This document shows, piece by piece, positions 15,994 through 24,361 of a stretch of 47,519 nt of DNA. Origin of the DNA: UBA2396 sp038042175 (GTDB lineage Bacteria > Planctomycetota > Phycisphaerae > Phycisphaerales > UBA1924); contig CAYHQQ010000033.1 in assembly GCA_964358855.1 (NCBI GenBank), forward strand, positions 1 through 47,519. The letters run 5' to 3'. Numbering within the stretch: position 1 is the first letter of the stretch; the number at the start of each line of letters is the position of its first letter. The translations under genes were made by a program, and so were the position numbers. The notes under the pieces are model-generated. The model was not told the origin of the DNA. It saw only the letters and a program-made list of their open reading frames with translations, and ran no database searches.

Positions 15994-17127
15994 ATGGCAC
16001 ACGAGCTGTCCAAACTGCTGCTGGATTCCGCCGCTAGGGCGGCCTGGCGCGGCTTTGGTGACACACAGCCCAACCCACTCGTCGGCGCGGTGATCGCCCG
16101 GGGGAGCGATGTCCTGGCGATCGGACACCACCGGCGCTACGGCGGCTGGCACGCCGAACGCGAGGCGATCGAGCTGTGCGTGGCTCGCGGACTCCCCACC
16201 GCTGGCTCCACGATGTACGTCACGCTGGAGCCTTGCGGGCACACGGGCAAGCAGCCGCCATGTGTGGAGGCGATCGTGGCGGCGGGGATCGCCCGCGTGG
16301 TCTACGCCGCCGCCGATCCCAACCCGCTCGCAGCCGGCGGCGCCGAGCTTTTGCGAGAGGCCGGCGTGGCGGTGGAGCTGTGCGATGTGAGCCGCTGGTG
16401 CCGGATCCTCAACGCCCCATTCCTCAAGCGAGTGCGCACCGGGCTCCCCTGGGTGGTGGCCAAGTGGGCCCAGACCATCGACGGCCGGGTGGCGACCAGG
16501 TCGGGCGAGAGCAAGTGGATCAGCGGCGAGCTCTCGCGATCACGGGTGCATCGCCTGCGCTCCCGCGTCGACGCGATCGTAACGGGAATAGGAACGGTGC
16601 TCGCCGACGACCCGATGCTGACGGCCCGCGGGGTCCGGCGGGTGAGACGCGTCGCCCGGCGCGTCGTGTGCGACACAGACCTGGACATCCCGCTCGACAG
16701 CGGGCTGGTGCGGACGGCCCTGGACCGCCCCACCACGATCGTCTGCGCCTCGGAGCTCGCTTCCGCCGAGATCACCGCCCAGCGACGATCATCGCTCGCG
16801 GCGGCGGGGATCGACATCGTCGGTGTGCCGGCGGGAGCGGTGGGCGTCGACCTTGAGGCGATGCTCCGGGAGCTTGTGACCAGGTACGGCGTAGCGACGG
16901 TGATGGTCGAGGCCGGCCCTGGGCTCGTGGGATCGTTTCTCTCGGCGGACCTGATCGATGAGGCGGTGGTGTACGTCGCCCCGTTGCTGCTGGGGGATGA
17001 GCAGGCCAAATCGGCGGCGGCGGGACGCGTGGCCGAGAGCCTGACCAACGGACGCCGGATGGAGCTCGTGCGCGTCAAGGCCCTGGGGTCGGACGTGGAG
17101 CTGGTGTATCGACGGGCCGCACGCTGA
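15994..17127 (+). CDS. ribD: Bifunctional diaminohydroxyphosphoribosylaminopyrimidine deaminase / 5-amino-6-(5-phosphoribosylamino)uracil reductase
   Basis: Carries out the second and third steps of riboflavin synthesis. The 377-residue protein has the expected two domains. The N-terminal zinc deaminase has His53-Ala-Glu55 and Cys81/Cys90 in PCGHTGKQPPC. The C-terminal NADPH reductase (from about residue 150) has KWAQTIDGRVATRSGESKWI, GIGTVLADDPMLTAR and EAGPGLVGSFL. The length is usual for RibD. The ATG at 15994 lies 38 bases after the RNase HII-like stop. No other rib genes are in the window and no FMN riboswitch is seen. Its stop is only 3 bases from the stop of the convergent polyprenyl synthase gene. 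Confidence 0.96.
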   Translation: MAHELSKLLLDSAARAAWRGFGDTQPNPLVGAVIARGSDVLAIGHHRRYGGWHAEREAIELCVARGLPTAGSTMYVTLEPCGHTGKQPPCVEAIVAAGIARVVYAAADPNPLAAGGAELLREAGVAVELCDVSRWCRILNAPFLKRVRTGLPWVVAKWAQTIDGRVATRSGESKWISGELSRSRVHRLRSRVDAIVTGIGTVLADDPMLTARGVRRVRRVARRVVCDTDLDIPLDSGLVRTALDRPTTIVCASELASAEITAQRRSSLAAAGIDIVGVPAGAVGVDLEAMLRELVTRYGVATVMVEAGPGLVGSFLSADLIDEAVVYVAPLLLGDEQAKSAAAGRVAESLTNGRRMELVRVKALGSDVELVYRRAAR

Positions 17128-17130
17128 GGG

Positions 17131-18192
17131 TCAGACCGCGCGATCGAGCACGGCGTCGGCGATGGTGTCCAAGGCGTCACGGGCGGGGCTTGGCTCGAGC
17201 GTTTGCAGGCTCTGGTGGGCCCTGGCGATGAGCTTGCGGGCGGTGTCGCGTGCGTAGTTCACCGACCCCGTCGATTCGATGCGGGCAAGCAGTTCGCGCG
17301 ACATGCCTTGCCCCGAGGTCCCCACGGCGGCGGCGAGTGCCAGGGAACGATCGCGCTCGACAACGGAAGAAACGCGGATGTGGTGGATGAGCGGGAGTGT
17401 TGGCTTGGCCTTCTCAAGATCCTTGCCGACCGACTTGCCCACGACGTCCTCGCGCCCCGTGAGATCGAGGATGTCGTCCTGGATCTGGAACGCCTGCCCG
17501 ATCGAGAGGCCGAATTGCCGCAGGGCCTCGACGCTCGGGGCGGGAGCACTGCTGGCCAGGGCGCCCAATTGGCAGGCGGTGGCGATGAGCTCGGCGGTCT
17601 TGCCGGTGATGATGTCGAAGTAGGTCGACTCGGGCATCGCCAGATCGCCCCGATGGTGGAGCTGCACGAGCTCGCCCGCGGCTGTGGTCATGCTCGCACG
17701 CCCGATCGCCGCGGCGGGGGCCGGCGTCGCCAGCGTGGCGCACAACTGGTACGCCGAGGCGAGCAGGTAGTCGCCCAGCATGACGGCGGCCTCGTTCCCG
17801 CGAAGGTTGTTGACCGTCTTGCCGCGCCGACGGATCTCCGCCTCGTCGAGCACGTCGTCGTGCACCAACGTGGCCATGTGGACCATCTCGCACACGGCGG
17901 CGACGACGAAGTGGTCGCGGGTCAAGAGCGACGAGAGGTCGATGTCGGGAGCGGTGTCCCACGCAGGGGCGGCCGCCAAGCCCGAGACCAAGACGAGGGT
18001 CGGGCGGAGCATTTTGCCACGGTACCGCTCGACGTGCGAGCAGAGCTGCTGCACCGGGTCGATGGGAGAGGCGAGCTGGCGGTCGAAGATGGCCACGACC
18101 TGCGAGAGGGCCTCGCCGACGACCCCGAGCACCGCCTGGTGCTGTTCGAGCTGTTCTGGAAGCCCCTGAGCGTTCACACCAGAGCGTAGCAC
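17131..18192 (-). CDS. Long-chain polyprenyl diphosphate synthase
   Basis: A 353-residue trans-prenyltransferase, probably making the isoprenoid tail of a quinone. It has the first Asp-rich motif DDVLDEAEIRRRGK (from residue 112) and the second, DDILD. The residue five positions before the first motif is Ala (MATLVHDD), a small residue typical of long-chain (C30 or longer) products; contrast Phe in the synthase at 7222. YRGKMLRP is the substrate-binding region. It lies 18 bases downstream of dus and is probably co-transcribed. The start is uncertain: GTG 18192 is the longest and GTG 18177 is an alternative; neither has a well-placed Shine-Dalgarno. Confidence 0.92.
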   Translation of the reverse strand: MLRSGVNAQGLPEQLEQHQAVLGVVGEALSQVVAIFDRQLASPIDPVQQLCSHVERYRGKMLRPTLVLVSGLAAAPAWDTAPDIDLSSLLTRDHFVVAAVCEMVHMATLVHDDVLDEAEIRRRGKTVNNLRGNEAAVMLGDYLLASAYQLCATLATPAPAAAIGRASMTTAAGELVQLHHRGDLAMPESTYFDIITGKTAELIATACQLGALASSAPAPSVEALRQFGLSIGQAFQIQDDILDLTGREDVVGKSVGKDLEKAKPTLPLIHHIRVSSVVERDRSLALAAAVGTSGQGMSRELLARIESTGSVNYARDTARKLIARAHQSLQTLEPSPARDALDTIADAVLDRAV

Positions 18193-18210
18193 TTCCGGGG
18201 GCGATCGACG

Positions 18211-19314
18211 CTACGAAACCGCTTCTTCGGCCTCCAAATACGCCCCGCCACGGAGCTCGCCGGCGAGATATCGGTCGAGCATCTCGTTGATCTGTGCGGC
18301 AGTCTGGGAGAGGCGGATCGCCTCCTTGAACGGCTTGACGCCCACCCGCGTGCCATCGGGGAGCACGCCCAGACGCTTGGCGAACCAGGAGATGCGCCGG
18401 CGGATCTGGAACATCGCGTACCGCTCGTCGCGGGTCTCGAGCATGAGCGTGAAGTACCGCCGGATCGTCGCCACCTTCTCGGCGTCGGTGGGCTGGGCGA
18501 GCAGTTGGCCGGTGCGGAGGAAATGCTCAGTGTCACGGAAGATCCAGGGCGTGGAAAGGGCCCCGCGGCCGATCATGACGCCGTCGCATCCGGTTTCTTT
18601 GATCATGCGGGCCGCGTCGGACGGCTCCTTGATGTCGCCGTTGCCGATGACGGGGATTCGCCCGCCGACCGCCTCGACGACGCGGGCGATCCCCGCGAGC
18701 CGAACCTCGCCCCCGAATTTCATCTCGGTCGTGCGCCCATGCACCGTGACGCCCACGACGCCGACATCCGCAAGCATCCGGGCCAGGTGCGGCGAGCACG
18801 CGCCCCCCGACTCGTAATCGGCGGTGTGCCAGCACAGACGCATCTTGCAGGTGAGCGGCACGGGACCCTTGCCTTCCACCGGACACTTCTCAAGCTCCTT
18901 GACCACCTTGGCCGCGACGGCGACCGCACGCGTCAGGTCCGTCAGGAGCTTGGAGCCGCCGTCCTTCTTGGTCACTTTGTCGACCGGGCAACCCATGTTG
19001 ATGTCGACGACGCTCGCCCCGTGCTCGACGGCCCAACGGGCCCCCTCGGCCATGATGTCGGGATCGGATCCGTAGAGCTGCATGCCCACCGGCTTGTCGA
19101 ACGCGTTGGTTCTGGCGAGGTCGAGGCTTGTGGCGGTGCCGCGGAGGAGCCCCTGGGGGCTGAGCAGGTCGGTGCAGGCAAGTCCGACGCCCCCCCACTC
19201 GCGACAGATGGTGCGGAACGCGAGATCGCAGTACCCCGCGATCGGGGCCAGGAGCAGGTTGGACTGGAGTTGGACCGGACCCAGCTTGAGCACGCGGGAT
19301 CTTAGGAAGGACAC
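18211..19314 (-). CDS. dus: tRNA-dihydrouridine synthase
   Basis: A flavin-dependent TIM-barrel enzyme that reduces uridine to dihydrouridine in tRNA D-loops. The 367-residue chain has the N-terminal APIAGYCDLAFRTICREWGG, DINMGCPVDKVTKKDGGSKL (catalytic Cys in NMGCP) and VTVHGRTTEMKFGG, followed by NGDI and the FMN phosphate motif GCDGVMIGRGAL. It resembles DusB more than DusA or DusC. The start GTG 19314 is the longest; GTG 19293 is possible. Neither has a clear ribosome site. It is transcribed divergently from the LolC/E gene 45 bases away and leads a two-gene operon with the polyprenyl synthase. Confidence 0.94.
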   Translation of the reverse strand: MSFLRSRVLKLGPVQLQSNLLLAPIAGYCDLAFRTICREWGGVGLACTDLLSPQGLLRGTATSLDLARTNAFDKPVGMQLYGSDPDIMAEGARWAVEHGASVVDINMGCPVDKVTKKDGGSKLLTDLTRAVAVAAKVVKELEKCPVEGKGPVPLTCKMRLCWHTADYESGGACSPHLARMLADVGVVGVTVHGRTTEMKFGGEVRLAGIARVVEAVGGRIPVIGNGDIKEPSDAARMIKETGCDGVMIGRGALSTPWIFRDTEHFLRTGQLLAQPTDAEKVATIRRYFTLMLETRDERYAMFQIRRRISWFAKRLGVLPDGTRVGVKPFKEAIRLSQTAAQINEMLDRYLAGELRGGAYLEAEEAVS

Positions 19315-19345
19315 GGGGCGTGAACGATTTGCCGCTCTCCAGCGC

Positions 19346-19351
19346 TACAGT
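19346..19351 (+). promoter_or_regulatory. Possible -10 box of a leaderless LolC/E transcript
   Basis: TACAGT ends 8 bases before the GTG start at 19360, and there is no Shine-Dalgarno. The box lies in the short divergent region shared with dus. Inference. Confidence 0.35.
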
Positions 19352-19359
19352 GGCGACCC

Positions 19360-20883
19360 GTGTACCACTCCCTCCTCACCCGAAGGTATCTGACGTCCAA
19401 GATCATGCCGCTTCTGGCGGCGGTCGCGGTGACGCTGTGCTCGGCGATGGTGATCGTCGTGTGGGCGGTGATGGGCGGATTCCTGACGCATCTGGTCAAT
19501 TCGGGGCGGTCGCTGGTGGGCGATGTGTCGGTCGAGGTGCCCATCTCGGGCTTCTCGCACTACGACGAGCTGATCAAGAGGCTTGAGGCAAGCCCCCAGG
19601 TCGAGGCCGCCACGCCCGCGATCCTGACCCAGGCCCTGCTCGTGACGCCGATGGAGCGCAAAGAGCTCGTGCTGGTGCGGGGGATCGACGCCGCCAGCTT
19701 CGCCCGCGTGACGACGTACAGGGACGCCCTGTGGTGGAGGCCGCTCGACGCGCCGATGCCCAAGGACAAGAAGCGCGAGGACCCCCGGCTCACCCCGGGC
19801 GCTCGCGAGCAGTACAAGGCGGCGTACGAGAACGGGCTGTCGCTCACGGTGCCGGCGGAGAGCGGGACGGGCGTTGGGGGGGGGGTTGGGGGGCGAGACC
19901 CGGCGATCGTGCTTGGCGTGGAGGTCTCGGGGATCAATCGCAGGCAGCCCGAGGGGTACTACAAGCCGGGGTTTTACGTGGGCGACCATGTCACGCTGCA
20001 CGTGCTGCCGATGTCGCCCGGGGGCAAGCTGCTCGACGCGGTCTCGCTCAAGCTCGAGGTCGCCAACGAGGTGCAGACAGGCGTCTACGAGTACGACCGC
20101 AAGAGCACGCTGGTGTCGCTGGGGGCGTTGCAGCGGGCGCTGCAGATGGACGCGAGCCGTCGGATCGCTCCACCGCCGCCCGCGGGGTCGGTGGTCATCG
20201 GTCCGGGCGGGAAAGAGACCTTTCCGGCCCCAGTCGACCTGGGTGAGGAGCCTGCCCGTGTCACCACGGTCTATGTCCGCGGCAAGGGCGACGTGGGCGA
20301 CGCGGCGGCCCTCAAGGAAACGGTGCAGACGATCGTGGACAAGTTCAGCCGCGACTTTCCCGACGCCTCGCCCAGATTCATGTTCGCCGTGAGCACCTGG
20401 AAGGATCTCAACAGACAGTTCATCGGAGCTGTGGAGAAAGAGACCGGCCTGGTGCTCATCCTCTTCAGCTTCATCTCCGTCGTCGCGGTCTTCTTGGTCT
20501 TTGCGATCTTCTGGTCGATGGTGGTCGAGAAGACCAAGGACATCGGGATCCTGAGGGCCCTTGGCGCGAGCCGCAGCGGCGTGGCGTGGCTCTGGATCCG
20601 CTACGGGCTGGCGATCGGCATCGTCGGGGCGATCCTGGGCCTTGGCCTGTCGTTCCTGATCGTCACCAATATCAACGAGATCCACGAGGCCATCGGCAGG
20701 ACGTTCGGCGTGTACGTGTGGGACCCCAAGATCTACTACTTCAACGAGATCCCCGCCAAGTTCAAGTGGTTCGACGCGTCGATCGTGATTGTGGCCGGCA
20801 TCCTCTCCAGCGGCATCGGCGCCTTCATCCCCGCCATCCGCGCCGCCTGGATGGACCCGGTCAAGGCTATCCGATTCGAATAA
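19360..20883 (+). CDS. FtsX-family ABC permease, LolC/LolE type
   Basis: A 507-residue inner-membrane subunit of a probable lipoprotein-releasing ABC transporter. One transmembrane helix follows the basic N-terminus (about 15-38, IMPLLAAVAVTLCSAMVIVV), then a large periplasmic domain (about 40-350) with a Gly-rich loop (GVGGGVGGRDP). Three C-terminal helices carry the FtsX signature WSMVVEKTKDIGILRALGAS. The C-terminus AAWMDPVKAIRFE is the usual end of FtsX permeases. LolD follows on the same strand, separated by 222 bases that contain a long hairpin repeat. The GTG at 19360 is used because MYHSLLTRRYLTSKIMPLL is the natural family start. Confidence 0.92.
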   Translation: MYHSLLTRRYLTSKIMPLLAAVAVTLCSAMVIVVWAVMGGFLTHLVNSGRSLVGDVSVEVPISGFSHYDELIKRLEASPQVEAATPAILTQALLVTPMERKELVLVRGIDAASFARVTTYRDALWWRPLDAPMPKDKKREDPRLTPGAREQYKAAYENGLSLTVPAESGTGVGGGVGGRDPAIVLGVEVSGINRRQPEGYYKPGFYVGDHVTLHVLPMSPGGKLLDAVSLKLEVANEVQTGVYEYDRKSTLVSLGALQRALQMDASRRIAPPPPAGSVVIGPGGKETFPAPVDLGEEPARVTTVYVRGKGDVGDAAALKETVQTIVDKFSRDFPDASPRFMFAVSTWKDLNRQFIGAVEKETGLVLILFSFISVVAVFLVFAIFWSMVVEKTKDIGILRALGASRSGVAWLWIRYGLAIGIVGAILGLGLSFLIVTNINEIHEAIGRTFGVYVWDPKIYYFNEIPAKFKWFDASIVIVAGILSSGIGAFIPAIRAAWMDPVKAIRFE

Positions 20884-20887
20884 AGGC

Positions 20888-21078
20888 AGTTCAACACGGA
20901 GAACACGGAGGGGCACGGAGGAAGACAAAGAATGGAATTGGTTCAATTCAATCCAAGGCTTCGAATCAAGAACACCTCTCCCATTGCCCTGCTCTGCGTT
21001 CCTCTGCGTCCTCTGCGTCCTCTGCGTTAAAATGCCTTCTTGCCTTTCTCCGTGCCCCTCCGTGTCCTCCGTGTTGAA
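20888..21078. repeat. Long-hairpin repeat, family 3 (CACGGAG / CTCCGTG), between LolC/E and lolD
   Basis: The left arm (20890-20920) and right arm (21048-21078) are inverted copies of about 31 bases with a single mismatch. They are built from CACGGAG units flanked by TTCAACA/TGTTGAA. The loop carries CTCTGCGT units (20990-21030) ending in GCGTTAAAA. Related copies lie at 36321, 40950 and 45107. Confidence 0.9.
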
Positions 21079-21105
21079 AATGGATTTGAGACAAACGGGC
21101 CCAGC

Positions 21106-21819
21106 ATGCAACTGATCGTCGCCTCCAACATCCACAAGACCTATCGACTCGGCAAGGTCGATGTGCCCGTGCTGCGCGGGATCGACCTGGCCGTTGAGCA
21201 GGGCGAGTTTATCGCCATTCTGGGCGCCAGCGGCTCGGGCAAGAGCACCCTCATGCACCTCCTGGGAGCCCTGGACCGGCCCGATGCGGCCAATGGCGGC
21301 GCGGGAGCCAGCATCCGCTTTGAGGGCGAGGAGCTTGTGGGCCGTCCTTCGTCGCGTCTGGACGCGTTCCGCAAGCACGATGTGGGCTTTGTCTTCCAGT
21401 TCTACCACCTGCTCCCCGAACTGAGCGTCTCGGAGAACGTCCTCATCGGCGCCATGGTCGCCCATGGGCGCATGGAGTTTGTCGCCAAGCGCCGTGAGCT
21501 CACCGCCCGGGCTCACGAGCTCATCGATCGCGTGGGCCTTGGGCACCGTTTGCACCACCGGCCTGCCGAACTCTCCGGCGGCGAGCGCCAGCGCGTCGCC
21601 ATCGCCCGGGCCTTGATCAACAACCCCAAACTCCTGCTCGCCGATGAGCCCACGGGCAACCTCGATCGTGTGACGGGCGGGAAGATCCTCGACCTGCTCA
21701 CCGAGCTGCACAAAGGCGGGCAGACAATCGTCATCGTCACCCACGACGAGGCGAGTGCCGCCCGCGCCCAGCGGGTCGTGAAGCTGCAGGACGGGCTGGT
21801 CGCCGGGATGAACGGCTGA
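21106..21819 (+). CDS. lolD: ABC transporter ATP-binding protein, LolD type
   Basis: A 237-residue ATPase subunit. Walker A GASGSGKST is at residues 40-48, Q-loop VFQFYHLLPELSV, signature LSGGERQRVAIARAL, Walker B LLLADEPTGNLD and the switch His in VTHDEA. The sequence class is that of LolD/MacB, which works with FtsX-type permeases, and the partner gene is just upstream. The ATG at 21106 is fixed by MQLIVASNIHKTYRLG, the usual start; a strong Shine-Dalgarno is lacking. The stop overlaps the next ATG (TGATG at 21817-21821), so the hydrolase gene is translationally coupled. Confidence 0.95.
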   Translation: MQLIVASNIHKTYRLGKVDVPVLRGIDLAVEQGEFIAILGASGSGKSTLMHLLGALDRPDAANGGAGASIRFEGEELVGRPSSRLDAFRKHDVGFVFQFYHLLPELSVSENVLIGAMVAHGRMEFVAKRRELTARAHELIDRVGLGHRLHHRPAELSGGERQRVAIARALINNPKLLLADEPTGNLDRVTGGKILDLLTELHKGGQTIVIVTHDEASAARAQRVVKLQDGLVAGMNG

Positions 21820-22634
21820 TGGCCGGCGAGGCGCCGACATTTCCCAAGTACCTTGCCGAACGGGCCAGAATCGTGCGGGCCGGCGAGATCCCCCTTCTGC
21901 TCGCACACCCCGATTGGAAGACACCCGCCCCAGCCGCCATCTGGCTCCACGGGCGCACCGCGTCCAAGGAAATGGATCCGGGCCGGTACATGCGGTGGCT
22001 TCGGGCCGGCATCGCCGTGGTCGCGGTTGATCTTCCCGGCCACGGCGAGCGCGGCGTGCCCGAAATGCAGGAGTCGCGGGCGACGCTCGATGTGATCGAG
22101 AAGGCGCTTGTCGAAATCGACCCCATCATCGCATCGCTCGACGCTTCGCTCTTTGATAAGTCTCGCCTGGGCATCGGCGGCATGTCACTGGGCGGCATGA
22201 TCACGCTGCGGGCCCTTTGCGAGCCCAGGGCGATCCCCTTCAAGACGGCGGCCGTCGAGGCCACCTGCGGCTGGCTCTCGGGCATGTACTTCCCCGCCGA
22301 GAACGGCCTGCACATCGCCCCCTGGCCCATCGACCACCCGCGTGCCCGCGCCCAATCGCTCGATCCGGCGATGCATCTTTCGGGATTCGCGCCCCTGCCC
22401 CTGCTCGCCCTGCACAGCGAGATCGACGCGATGGTGCCGTGGGAGGTCCAACGCCTCTTTCTCGACAAACTCCGCGACCACTACAAGGCCAAGGGCGCCG
22501 ATCCCGCGCTCATCGAGGTCAAGACGTGGTCCAAGACCGGCGCCCCCCGCGAGCACATCGGCTTTGGAATCTTCAGCAACGACGCGAAGAACATCCAGAC
22601 CGAGTTCTTCGCGCGGACGCTGGGCGCAAAGTAA
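21819..22634 (+). CDS. Alpha/beta hydrolase, probable esterase
   Basis: 271 residues with an alpha/beta-hydrolase fold. The oxyanion-type motif WLHGRTASKEMD is followed by VDLPGHGERG. The nucleophile elbow GGMSLGGM holds the catalytic Ser. The probable acid is Asp in LHSEIDAMVPWE and the probable base is His in PREHIGFG near the C-terminus. No signal peptide. It resembles YjfP-like carboxylesterases; the substrate is unknown. Its ATG overlaps the lolD stop, making it the third gene of the lol operon. A link to lipoprotein export is suggested only by this position. Confidence 0.88.
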   Translation: MAGEAPTFPKYLAERARIVRAGEIPLLLAHPDWKTPAPAAIWLHGRTASKEMDPGRYMRWLRAGIAVVAVDLPGHGERGVPEMQESRATLDVIEKALVEIDPIIASLDASLFDKSRLGIGGMSLGGMITLRALCEPRAIPFKTAAVEATCGWLSGMYFPAENGLHIAPWPIDHPRARAQSLDPAMHLSGFAPLPLLALHSEIDAMVPWEVQRLFLDKLRDHYKAKGADPALIEVKTWSKTGAPREHIGFGIFSNDAKNIQTEFFARTLGAK

Positions 22635-22669
22635 CGAGCTCGCCGATCACCACAGCGAATCCTGCAGCA

Positions 22670-22741
22670 ACGAGCCCCGAGCGTCAGCGAGTGGGTTCCC
22701 GTGACAACCAGCACAAATGGTTCGCCATTCGCTGACGGTCA
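22670..22741. repeat. Family 2 palindromic repeat (AACGAGCCCCGAGCGTCAGCG)
   Basis: A full arm, AACGAGCCCCGAGCGTCAGCG plus AGTGGGTT, lies at 22670-22697. A degenerate inverted partner (CCATTCGCTGACGGTC) lies at about 22726-22741. It is in the gap between the convergent hydrolase and tandem-paralogue genes. Other copies are at 24323 and 27537. Confidence 0.85.
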
Positions 22742-22760
22742 AAGAGCTGCGTGACCGCGA

Positions 22761-24281
22761 TCATTTGCGATCGGGGAGTTGCCGGGCGAAGTTGATGACG
22801 AAGTCGTAGCCCTCATAAGCCCTCTGAAAGCCGTCCAGCCCTCGCAACTCATTATCTGGATCGAGCTTGCCCTGGTCGTCGTTGCCATCTCGTCCCACCG
22901 AGTACACCAGGAATGATCGGGCGAGCGGATCAGTTGCGGGGTCGAGCTTTACGTACCTGATGGGCTTGTGGGGCAGGGACGTGAACCAATCGACCGGCGG
23001 ATCGAGCAGGAATACAGGCGCAAGTTCATCGATGGAGTCGGGCACGCGATGGTTTTCCGCCTTGAACAACTCGATCGCGAGCACGGTTTGCACGCCGGAT
23101 CGCAGTGTGCGTCGTTGCATCTCGTGCCGCTTCGCACGCTCGAAAGCCGGATAGACGATCGCGACCACGCCATACTTTGCCTTGTACGATTCATCCCGAG
23201 CAATTCTGTCCTCCAGCGTGGGGGCCCTCTTCAGTGATTCGCGAGCGACCGAGGGATCAGGATCGAGCTCGCCTGCGATGGGAGTCATCAGAGCGTCGAT
23301 CTCGGCGAGTGCGACCTCACGAGGCACCCACATTGCTCGAAAGAGGGCCAAGGTGGCGCTTTCCTCGACTGACTTCCCGTCACCGGTCAATACGTCAAGC
23401 CGACCGGTCTGGTAAACCCAATCCGCATCCTCCAGAGCCCTAAGTCGCTCGCCTTGCACCGACAGCGTCCAGTCCGGACCGGGGAACTGATCGAGAAGTT
23501 TGAGCACACCCCGGGCGGTCTCGGGCGAGAGAGGCTTGGCAAGATGCTCGTCAACGACTCGCTTCAATGTCATGCAGTCAATGGCCGCGCTTAAAGCGTG
23601 GGCGAGCACCGATGCCTCGTATCCAGCAGCGCGGCTCACCGCGAAATTGTGCTTGATAGCCCGCAGAAACTCCGCGTCGTCACCACGCCTGCGAGCCAGG
23701 GACATTCGAGCAAGATTGAACCTTGCGGCCGCGCGAGAGTGTCCGAGGTAGGCCTTAGTCTGCTTCGCCTCGGGCTTCTCAACCGAGAGCACCGGCACCA
23801 GCGTCTTCGCGTCGGCCAGAGAGTCGAAGTACCCTGGCACGCCCGCCCGGAGAAACTGATCGATCATGCGCTGGCCATCGGCGTCGAGCTTGGCGTCGTA
23901 TCGCTCGGGCAGCCGGGCGATCGAATCGAGAAGAGGGTCCATTGCATGGTCTGCGTCCGTCGATTCGCGGGTCACGTATTCCTGAATCGCGGGCGAAGAG
24001 TAGAGTTCGTATTGAAAGAGCCCGGCAAGGCGGCCCACCGCCTCGAGATAGACCGCCCAGTCATTTTCAAACTCTCTCGCGCCGCGGAGGGCCCCTTGCT
24101 TGGCCCGAATGAGCTTGACCCGTTCGAGCCGATAGTTACGCTCCTTCGGATAGACGTCGGCAGGCTCGGGCACCACCGGCGACGGCGAGGGAGCCTCCTG
24201 GCCCGATGCCGCGCACGCGATGCTCACTCCGCAAAGGAGAGCCAATCGCAGCGCCGCCCACCTGAAATGCTGCAGTCTCAT
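22761..24281 (-). CDS. Exported protein of unknown function, tandem paralogue A
   Basis: 506 residues, with a signal peptide (MRLQHFRWAALRLALLCGVS, cleavage near AASGQE). It is the third-transcribed of three adjacent paralogues (see 24362 and 25954). Shared landmarks: YPKERNYRLERVKLIRAKQG near the N-terminus; RMSLARRRGDDAEFLRAIKHN at mid-protein; DWTLSVQGERL followed by DWVYQTGR; and the C-terminal LARSFLVYSVGRDGNDDQG, ending YDFVINFARQLPDRK. The VYSVGRDG..DD motif resembles the C-terminal calcium-loop region of type II secretion pseudopilin G, but there is no prepilin signal. No enzymatic motif is seen. The ATG at 24281 has GGAG about 7 bases upstream. Confidence 0.82.
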   Translation of the reverse strand: MRLQHFRWAALRLALLCGVSIACAASGQEAPSPSPVVPEPADVYPKERNYRLERVKLIRAKQGALRGAREFENDWAVYLEAVGRLAGLFQYELYSSPAIQEYVTRESTDADHAMDPLLDSIARLPERYDAKLDADGQRMIDQFLRAGVPGYFDSLADAKTLVPVLSVEKPEAKQTKAYLGHSRAAARFNLARMSLARRRGDDAEFLRAIKHNFAVSRAAGYEASVLAHALSAAIDCMTLKRVVDEHLAKPLSPETARGVLKLLDQFPGPDWTLSVQGERLRALEDADWVYQTGRLDVLTGDGKSVEESATLALFRAMWVPREVALAEIDALMTPIAGELDPDPSVARESLKRAPTLEDRIARDESYKAKYGVVAIVYPAFERAKRHEMQRRTLRSGVQTVLAIELFKAENHRVPDSIDELAPVFLLDPPVDWFTSLPHKPIRYVKLDPATDPLARSFLVYSVGRDGNDDQGKLDPDNELRGLDGFQRAYEGYDFVINFARQLPDRK

Positions 24282-24322
24282 CAAAGGTCTCCGTTCCACA
24301 GACTCTCTCGTCATCACAAGGC

Positions 24323-24351
24323 AACCCACTCGCTGACGCTCGGGGCTCGTT
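24323..24351. repeat. Family 2 palindromic repeat, inverted copy
   Basis: AACCCACTCGCTGACGCTCG plus GGGCTCGTT is the exact inverse of the arm at 22670-22697. It lies 10 bases downstream of the stop of tandem paralogue B. Confidence 0.88.
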
Positions 24352-24361
24352 GTCTGCGTCC

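Noticed and set aside
19345..21924. Long open frame on the minus strand (859 codons) opposite LolC/E and lolD
   Set aside because: Antisense of two confidently identified ABC transporter genes, with low-complexity composition.
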